This document shows positions 53,116 through 61,600 of a stretch of 64,000 bases of DNA, one piece after another. Both the position numbers and the translations under genes were made by a program. This DNA comes from Caenispirillum salinarum AK4 (GTDB lineage: Bacteria; Pseudomonadota; Alphaproteobacteria; Rhodospirillales; Rhodospirillaceae). The stretch covers positions 62,001-126,000 of the forward strand of contig NZ_ANHY01000011.1 of NCBI RefSeq assembly GCF_000315795.1. Direction: 5' to 3'. A model generated the notes under the pieces. It made no database searches and was not told the origin of the DNA. It saw only the letters and a program-made list of their open reading frames with translations. Each line of letters begins with the position of its first letter. Within the stretch, counting starts at the first letter, position 1.

Positions 53116-54459
53116 GTGACCTCCGAGGCCCCCGAGACATCTTCCGCCACGCCCGAGTCGATCACCGCCGGCACCGGCGCCCACCGCGTATCCGCTCCGC
53201 GGCGCGTGCTGCGCTGGGTTCGCCGGCACGGGCTGGCGTTCTATCTGACGCTGTTCGTCGGGATCCTGATGGTTTCGGCCATGGGCCCGAGCATCTTCAT
53301 CAACGTGCCGGCCGGCCATGTGGGCGTGCTGTGGAAGCGTTTCGCCGGCGGTACGGTGACCGAGATCTACTATACCGAGGGCCTGCAGGTGATCTGGCCG
53401 TGGGACGAGATGTACATCTACGACGTGCGCCTGCAGAACGATGCGCGCGTCTACGACGTCATCTCAGCCGACGGGCTGGAAATGAGCGTCGAGATCGCCG
53501 TGCGCTACCGCGTGACGCGCGACAGCGCCGGCTATCTGCACAAGCTGATCGGCCCGAACTATCCGGAAATCCTGGTCTACCCGGAAATCGGCTCGCACGC
53601 CCGGACACTGATCTCGCGCTATTCGCCGGAACAGCTCTACACGACCAAGCGCGCCTTCATCCAGAAGCAGATCCTGGAGCGCATGGTGACCCAGCTGGGC
53701 GAGTCCATGCTCGACCAGGGCCTGGACGACCGCCTCGTGCAGGTCGAAGACGTGCTCATCCGCTCCGTCCGCCTGCCCGAGCCCGTGCGCCAGGCCATCG
53801 AGCACAAGATCCAGCAGTACCACGTGATGCTCGAATACGACTACCGGTTGCAGAGAGAGCAGAAGGAGCGGGCGCGCAAGCAGATCGAGGCCGCCGGCAT
53901 CCAGGCTTTTCAGCAGACGGTGTCTCAGGGAATCACGCCCGACTACCTGCGCCTGCGCGGCATAGAGGCGACACTGGCGCTGGCGCAGTCGCCCAACAGC
54001 AAGATCGTCATCGTGGGTGGCGGCGACGACGGGCTGCCCATCATCCTGGGCGGCCTGGACCAGGCACCGGCCGCCACGGGGCGAACAGGCAGGACTCCGG
54101 CTGCCGCCCTGCCCGGAACGGGCCATCCGGCGCAGGATTCGGGAATCGCCGCATCGGACTTTCCCGCCATGGTGGGCAACGCAAGCCACCAGCCCGCGCC
54201 CGGCGGCGACGCGACGGCAGGCGGAGCCACCGCCGGCACGGCCTCGCCCCGGGTGGCGCGACCGACGATGGAGCCTCGCCAGGATCTGGCTCCGACAGGG
54301 CCCGCCGGTAACGTCGCACCGGACCGTCCCGCGCCGTCGGAGCGGCCGAGCACCGGCGCCGACGGCCGCCCCACGGGCGACCGCCCGGCCGCCGGCGCCG
54401 CGCCGTCGGCTGCTGTCGACGCCAGTCCCGCGCCGCCTTCGGGCATGCCGCTGCGGTAA
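53116..54459 (+). CDS. SPFH/prohibitin-like membrane protein, paralogue 2
   Basis: This 447-residue protein starts at GTG. One membrane helix lies at about 40-58 (LAFYLTLFVGILMVSAM), then the SPFH domain: VPAGHVGVLWKRFAGGTVTE, WPWDEMYIYDVRLQND, ADGLEMSVEIAVRYRV, LVQVEDVLIRSVRLPEPV. A helical arm (EQKERARKQIEAAGIQAFQQ) ends in SPNSKIVIVGGGDDGLPIIL. The last 110 residues are low-complexity Pro/Ala/Gly/Thr and probably disordered. The match to SPFH 1 runs along the whole domain, including LRLRG and the SKxV end, so the two arose by duplication and may form a mixed ring like HflK/HflC or prohibitins. No protease gene (HflB/FtsH) is adjacent. Confidence 0.9.
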   Translation: MTSEAPETSSATPESITAGTGAHRVSAPRRVLRWVRRHGLAFYLTLFVGILMVSAMGPSIFINVPAGHVGVLWKRFAGGTVTEIYYTEGLQVIWPWDEMYIYDVRLQNDARVYDVISADGLEMSVEIAVRYRVTRDSAGYLHKLIGPNYPEILVYPEIGSHARTLISRYSPEQLYTTKRAFIQKQILERMVTQLGESMLDQGLDDRLVQVEDVLIRSVRLPEPVRQAIEHKIQQYHVMLEYDYRLQREQKERARKQIEAAGIQAFQQTVSQGITPDYLRLRGIEATLALAQSPNSKIVIVGGGDDGLPIILGGLDQAPAATGRTGRTPAAALPGTGHPAQDSGIAASDFPAMVGNASHQPAPGGDATAGGATAGTASPRVARPTMEPRQDLAPTGPAGNVAPDRPAPSERPSTGADGRPTGDRPAAGAAPSAAVDASPAPPSGMPLR

Positions 54460-54668
54460 CGTGACGGGGCGCCCTGCGCAGGTCATAAGACCACCGTCGA
54501 ACGACCGTTGCCACTACCGTTGATTTACATTCCTTTTCACGCACGTCAGGGTTGCCCCCGCAACAGGCCTCTGATAGCGTCAATTGCGATGGTCGATGGG
54601 GGACCATGGAACCGTCTCGATTCCGCAAGGGCGGTATCGGCTACATCCAGCCAGGGGGAATTTCCGAT

Positions 54669-55175
54669 ATGACTGAGCGCCTCAACCAGGCCAAGAGCGT
54701 CGTCAACCGCTATGCCATGCTGTCCGGCGGTGCCGGCCTGATTCCGGTGCCGCTCGCCGACGTCGCCGCCATCACCGCCATCCAGGTCAAGATGATCGCC
54801 GACCTCGCCAAGGTCTACGAACTCGAGTTCAAGAAGGACCGGGTGAAAAGCGTCGTGACCAGCCTGCTGGGCGGATTCGTGCCGACCGCCGCCGCCGGCG
54901 TCGCCACGGGTGCGGCGGCCTCCTACGTGAAGTCCGTGCCCATCGCCGGCACCATCATCGGCACCATCACCCTGCCGGCGTTCGCCTACGTCGCCACCCG
55001 CGCCGTCGGCCGCGTGTTCACCACCCATTTCGAGTCGGGCGGCACGCTGCTGAACTTCAACCCGGAAGCGGTGCGCGCGCAGTTCGAGGCGGAGGTCCAG
55101 AAGGCCGCCGAGGAGAAGGGCGCCGACAAGAAGCCGGCCGCCTCCGGCACCGGCTCCAAGGCCGCCACGGCGTAA
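54669..55175 (+). CDS. DUF697-family membrane-associated protein
   Basis: This is a 168-residue protein. The ATG at 54669 has AGGGGGA nine bases upstream; the upstream frame has no likeness. It reads YAMLSGGAGLIPVPLADVAA, TAIQVKMIADLAKVYELEF, then a Gly/Ala-rich hydrophobic region (LLGGFVPTAAAGVATGAAAS, VPIAGTIIGTITLPAFAYVA) and GRVFTTHFESGGTLLNF, the build of DUF697, the domain also found after some GTPases. The C-terminal 25 residues are charged and low in complexity (EEKGADKKPAASG). The domain may sit in or on the membrane. It follows SPFH 2 by 209 bases and could be a separate unit. Function unknown. Confidence 0.8.
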   Translation: MTERLNQAKSVVNRYAMLSGGAGLIPVPLADVAAITAIQVKMIADLAKVYELEFKKDRVKSVVTSLLGGFVPTAAAGVATGAAASYVKSVPIAGTIIGTITLPAFAYVATRAVGRVFTTHFESGGTLLNFNPEAVRAQFEAEVQKAAEEKGADKKPAASGTGSKAATA

Positions 55176-55660
55176 GCCGAGCGGCGGGGCGGCCTGGAAC
55201 CGGAGGTTTCCGGCTGCCCCGCCGGACGCCGCGCCGCCGGCTGGAGCAGACCGCACCAGCCGCCGGCGCCGCCTTGAAAGACCAGGACTACGGCATGCGT
55301 CCGACACGCCTGCCGGTCGACCCATCCAGCGCCGTGACCGGAGGTTGGGACCTCGTGCCCGTGCCGATCCGACAGACGCTGCAACGGGCCTTCGACCGGC
55401 CGGACCGGCGGTGATGCCGTGCGACCGGGACGCAGGTCAGCGCCCGGAGTAACAGGGGCTTAGGCTTCGGACACGCGACCACCGCGGCGCAGGGGATCAC
55501 GCTGCCATGGTCGATACGGTCCGAGGGCCGAATGGGGGGAAAACGCCATGCTGCCTCCGCCAGGAGAGACGGTATCGGCCTTGCCCGCGGCGTCCGTGCG
55601 CCAATCGGGTGCAACGGGAACCGGCGGTTTTTCGGAGTGGGGACCGGGGGCCTGCACGCC
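55176..55660 (+). other. Intergenic region, 485 bp, before the PKS gene
   Basis: A long hairpin lies right after the DUF697 gene: GGCGGGGC (55183-55190) with GCCCCGCC (55216-55223) and an inner GGAACC/GGTTTCC; it lacks a T run but may end transcription. An ATG at 55295 opens a 39-codon frame (MRPTRLPVDPSSAVTGGWDL...) with no ribosome site; I do not call it a gene. The frame of the PKS is open back to 55532, but that part has no likeness to ligases. Confidence 0.5.
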
Positions 55661-58600
55661 ATGACCGTGCAGGACCGGACGCTCATCGACCGCGTGCGCG
55701 CGGTTGCCAACGACCGAACCCACGACCGGGGCATCATCTTCATTTCCGGCGAGCGCCAGGAAACGCGCGTCCCCTACGCGCGCCTGTGGGACGACGCCGG
55801 ACGCATGCTCAGCCGCCTGCGCGCCGCCGGCGTGGCGCCCGGGCACGAACTGGTGCTGCAGATCGAGGACCAGCGCACCTTCCTTACCCTGTTCTGGGCC
55901 TGCCTGCGCGGCGGCATCGTTCCGGTGCCCCTGCACGTGGGCGCGCGCGACGACTATCTGCGCAAATTCCTCAAGGTTTGGAAGACCCTATCCCATCCAT
56001 GGCTGGCGACAACCGACAAGCGGCTGCCGCAAATCTGCGAATTCTGGATGGCCGAGGGCGCCGATGCCCGCGCCCTGGAGGCGCGCGCGCTTCTGATCGC
56101 GAATGCCGAGGACGGGGCGGAGAGGTTCGAGCCGGCCGACGAGGTCGCCCCGCAACCCGACGCCCTGGCCTTCCTGCAATTCTCCTCGGGCTCTACGGGG
56201 GATCCCAAGGGCGTCACCGTCACCCACCGCAACCTGCTGGTGAACGTCGAGGCGCTGGCCGACCGCGCCGGCATGACCCCCGACGACACGGCCCTGTCAT
56301 GGATGCCCATCACCCACGACATGGGGCTGATCTGCATCACGATGACCGCCCAGTTGCGCGGCCTGACGCTGTGCCTCATGCCGACGCCGCTGTTCATCCG
56401 CCGGCCGCTCCTGTGGCTCAAGAAGGCGCACGAGCACCGGGCGACCATGCTGTGCTCGCCCAACTTCGGCTACCACTTCTTCCTGTCCGCCTACGAGGGG
56501 CTGGAGGAACGGCCGGACTGGGACCTGTCGTCGGTGCGGCTCATCTGGAACGGCGCCGAGCCCATCTCCGTCGATCTCTGCCACGCCTTCCAGGAGCGTC
56601 TGGCCGTCCACGGCCTGCCGGGCACCGCGATCCTGCCCTGCTACGGCCTGGCAGAGGGAACGGTCGGCGTGGCCGTGACCCCGCCGGGCACGGGCATCCG
56701 CACCCACCGGGTCAGGCGCGACCGCATCGCGCTGGGCGAGGCCATCGTGCTCGCCGACGCCGCCGACACGGACACCGACGCCATCACCTTCGTCGACTGC
56801 GGCCCGGCCATCGACAACGTCGAGATGGCGATCCTGGACGCCGCCGGACGCCTACTGCCCGAGGGCACCGTCGGCCGCATCGCCATCCGCGGGCCCAGCG
56901 TCACCGACGGCTATTACAACAACGAAGACGCCACCGCCGCCGCGCGCCTGGACGACGGCTGGCTGGACACCGGCGACATCGGGTTCCTGGACGACGGCCG
57001 CCTGACAGTCACCGGCCGGGCCAAGGAACTCATCATCGTCAACGGCCTGAACCATCACCCGCACGACATCGAGCAGGCGGTGGAGACGCTGGACGACGTC
57101 AAGCCCGGCAACGTGGTCGCCTGCGGCGTGCCCGGCGGGCGCGACGGGCGTGGCGCCGAGGAACTGGTCCTGTTCCTGCGGTGGACGGGCGGCGACGACG
57201 GGTTTTCGGCACTTGCCGACCGCGCCCGCGCTGTCGTGCTGGAGCGTGTCGGCCTGCCGGTGGCCCAGGTGGTGCCGGTGCGCAAGATTCCAAAGACCAC
57301 CAGCGGAAAGATCCAGCGCGTGGCGCTCGCCCAGCAGCTGGTGGCCGACAGGGCACAGACCGCCGCGGCACAGGCACTGACGGGTCCGCGAAAGGCTGGC
57401 CCGGATGACGCACGGCTGCTGGCCGACATCATCGCCGTGGCGCACGCCATCACGGGACGGGACATAGCGCCTGATGTCCGCTTCGCCGACGCCGGCTTCA
57501 CCTCGCTGGTCGCCGTCACCTTCGCCGACCACCTGGGCACGCGGCTCGGCCGGCGCCTGCCGCCCTCGCTGGTGTTCGACCACCCGACGCCGCTCAGCCT
57601 GGCCCGCCGTCTGGGCGGCGGAACACCAAATGCGGCACCCGCCGTGGCCCTGGCGGCAGAGGAGCCCGTCGCGCTGGTGGGCGTGGGCCTGCGCCTGCCG
57701 GGCGGCGTGGTCGACATGGACAGCTTCTGGCGCCTGCTGGAGGGCGGCGTCGACGCCATCACCGGCATTCCGGCCGACCGCTGGGACGCCGAGGCCCTGC
57801 ACGACCCCGACGCCGCCGCGCCCGGCCGCCTGACCATCCGCCACGGCGGGTTCCTGGACGGCGTGGACCTGTTCGACAACCGTTTCTTCGGCGTCTCCGC
57901 GGCGGAGGCCGAATGCGTCGACCCGCAACAGCGCCTTCTGCTGGAGACAGCCTATGAGGCCATGGAGGACGCGGGGCTGGACCTGGGTCCGCTGGCGGGC
58001 GGGCCGGTGGGCGTGTTCGTCGGCCTGTCAAACGCCGACTACACGCGCAAGCAGCTGCATTCCGGCGATCTGGCGCGCATCGGCACCTACAGCATGACCG
58101 GCACGGCGTTCTCCACCGCCGCCGGCCGCCTGTCCTACGGCTTCGGCTTCCAGGGGCCGAGCCTGACGGTGGATACGGCGTGCTCGTCGTCGCTGGTCGC
58201 CGTGCACCTGGCGGCCCAGAGCCTGCGACGGGGCGAGTGTTGCGTCGCGCTGGCCGCCGGCGCCAACCTGATCCTCTCGCCCGAGGTCCATGCCGGCTTC
58301 TCGCGGCTGGACAGCATGGCGCGCGACGGCCGCTGCAAGACCTTCGACGCCCGCGCCGACGGCTATTGCCGGTCCGAGGGCGTGGCGGTGGTGGTGCTCA
58401 AGCGCCTGTCCGCTGCGCAAGCCGATGGCGACCGCATCCTGGCGGTGCTGAACGGCGGCGCGCTGAACCAGGACGGCGCCTCCAACGGTTTGACGGCACC
58501 CAACGGCCCGGCGCAGGAAAGCCTCATGCGCCAGGCGCTTGCCGCCTCCGGGACCACGGCGGACGCGGTGGGCTATGTGGAGGCGCACGGCACCGGAACA

Positions 58601-61600
58601 CCGCTTGGCGACGGGATCGAGCTGAACGCGCTCAACGCCGTCTATGGCGCGGCCAAGCGGCCGGTTTATGTGGGCTCGGTCAAGAGCAACATCGGCCACA
58701 CGGAAGCCACCGCCGGCCTGGCGGGGCTGCTGAAGGCGGTGCTGGCGGTGCGTCACGGCATCATCCCGCCCAGCCTGCACATCCAGGCGCCGACGCCGCA
58801 ACTGGATTGGACGGCGAGCGGCCTGTGCCTGCCCATCGCACCGACGCCCTGGCCGGAGGATACGCCGCGCACCGCCGCCGTCTCCTCCTTCGGGTTCAGC
58901 GGCACCAACGCCCATTGGCTGGTGAGCGCGGCGCCCGTCGTGAAGGGCGAGCCCGTTGAGGCACCCGAGGCCCTGCCGCTTTGCCTGTCCGCCCGCACGC
59001 CGGACGCGCTGGAGGCCCTGCGCACCGCCTGGCTCGACCGGCTGGCGGAGGACGACGCGGCGGAGGCCTTTCCGGCCCTTGCCGCCACCGCCGCCCACCG
59101 CCGCACCGCCCATCCCTGGCGCCTCGCCGTCGCCGCCCGCACGGCCGCCGAGGCGCTGGAGGTGCTGGAAGGCGCGCCGCTGCCCACCCGTGCCGTCTCC
59201 GCCGCGCCGGGACGCACCGTCTTCGTCTATCCCGGACAGGGCGGCCAGTGGCCCGGCATGGCGCGCGATCTCGCCACCGCCGAGCCGGTCTTCGCCGAGG
59301 CCCTGACGGCCTGCGCCGAGGCCCTGCGCCCGCATGTGGAGTGGGACCCGGCACTGCTGACCGAGGGCGCCCCGGACGCGCTGCTGGACGGCATCGACCG
59401 CGTGCAGCCGGCGCTGTTCGCCGTCTCCGTCGCGCTCACCCGCCTGTGGCAGAGCAAGGGCGTGCACCCCGACGCCGTGGTCGGCCACAGCCTGGGCGAA
59501 GTTGCCGCCGCGCATGTGGCCGGCATTCTGTCGCTGGAGGATGCCGCGCGCGTCATCGCCGTGCGCAGCCGCCTGCTCACCCGCATCGCCGGCCAGGGCG
59601 GCATGATGGTGGTCGACCTGCCCATGGCCGAGGCCGAGGCCCTGTGCGAGGGCGCGGGCGGCGGCGAGGTGTCCGTCGCGGTCAGGAACGCCACCGGCTC
59701 CACCGTCATCGCCGGTGACCCGGCCGTGCTGGAGGCTCTGGCCGCCGACCTGGAGGCGCGGGAGGTCTTCTGCCGCCGGGTGAAGGTGGATGTCGCCTCC
59801 CACAGCCCGCAGGTTGAGCCGCTGCTGGACGACCTGAGGGCGGAGCTTGCGGGCATCACGCCCCATGCGGGCCGCATCCCGCTGGTCTCCACCGTGCATG
59901 GGCGCGTGCTTGAGGGGGAGGAGGCTGGCCCCGACTACTGGGTGGAGAACCTGCGCCGGCCGGTGCTGTTCGCCGATGCCGTCGCGGCGCTGGCCGACGA
60001 TGGGGCGCGCTGGTTCGTGGAATGCGCGCCGCATCCGACGCTGGTCTCCTTCATCGACCAGGAATGCGATGGGGTGGCCGCCTTGCCGTCGCTGCGCCGG
60101 GACGAGCCGGGACCGCGCGAGTTCACCGCCGCCGCCGCCGCGCTCTGGGCCGCCGGGTATCCGGTGGCATGGCGCGGTTTCGTGCCGCGTCCCGCCGAAC
60201 CCGCGCACCTTCCGCGCTACCCCTGGCAGCGGGAGCGCTTCTGGCTGGAGGACGCCACACCCGTCGACCGCGCCACCGATCCGCTGCTCGGCCGTCGCAC
60301 GGACCTCGCCGGAGAGGACGCGGCGGTGTGGGAGACGACCGTCAGCACCGCCGCCCTGCCCTGGCTCGCCGATCACAAGGTTGCGGGGTCGGTGGTGCTG
60401 CCCGCCGCCGCCTACACGGTCATGGCCCTGCGCGCCGCGCCCGGCCGGAGTCTTCGCCGCATGGACTTCCGCGACATGCTGGTGATCGAGGACGGAGCGT
60501 CCGTGACCGTCCAGACCCGCCGCCGGGGCGCGCGGGTGGAGGTTCTGGCGCGCGACGGCGAAACCTGGCGCCTGCTCGCCGAGGGCACGCTGGCCGATGC
60601 CGCCGATCCGCCCGCCGCCGCCGTGCCGCCGGTGCTGGAGGGGCGCGAGGACGCGGGCGCCTTCTATGCCGGGCTGGATGCCGCCGGCCTGAACTACGGC
60701 CCGGCCTTCCGCCTCATTGACGGCATCGCGCGCACGGAGGGAGAGGCTGTCGCCGATCTGACGGTGCCCGCGCCGGGCGGCCCGGTGACTCCGGCGCTGC
60801 TGGATGCCTGCCTGCAAGCCGCCGCGCCGCTGGGCCTCGCCGAGACGCGCGTGCCGGTGGCCCTGAGCGGCGTGACCCTCTTCGGCCCGGCGCCCGACGC
60901 CTTGCGCGTCACCGTGCGGCGCGAGGGCGAAACCGCTCGCATTCTGGCGACGGCACCCGACGGGACGCCGGTGCTGGTGGTCGACGCCCTGCACCTGTCG
61001 GCCGGGGACGCCGGGCGCGACGCCGTGGCCGACGCCATGCTCCGCCTGTCCTGGACCGATGCCGGCCCCGCGCCCGCCGCCGTGCCCGGCCCGGTGACGC
61101 TGATGGGCGCGTCCGACCCCGCGTTCAAGGACGCGCTGGTCGCCGCCGGGGCGGAGATCACCACCGATGCACCGCGCATCCTCTGGCGCGCGCCCGCCGC
61201 CGGAGACCTGGACGCCCTGGACCCGGCGGAAGTGGAGCGCTGGACGCTGACGCTCGCCGCCGACCTGACCGCGCTGGCCGACCGCGCCGCGCCGCCGGCC
61301 TCAGTTCGCGTGGTGACCTCGGGCGCCGACGCCGATCCGCTGGCTTGCGCCCTCACCGCGCTGGCCCGTACCGCGCGTGCCGAGCACCCGGAGCTTGGCG
61401 TGGCGATCGTGGACCTGGACCGCCCGGTGGAGGCCGCCGCGCTGCTGGCTCCGCTGCCCGCCGAGGCCGCCCAGGTGCGCCTGCGCGACGGCCGGATCCT
61501 CACCCCGCGCCTGACGCCCGACGCCGACGCCGCCGCCCCGCTGCTGGAGGTGCCGGCGGCGGAGGTCGACGCCTACCGCGCCGTCCTGGCGCGGCCGGGC

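Noticed and set aside
55295-55414. 39-codon frame before the PKS gene
   Set aside because: No ribosome site, no likeness and ordinary composition; cannot be told from chance.
59780-59830. Calling the AT domain methylmalonyl-specific from its VASH motif
   Set aside because: The GHSLGE active-site motif leans to malonyl, so the two marks disagree; the specificity is left open.
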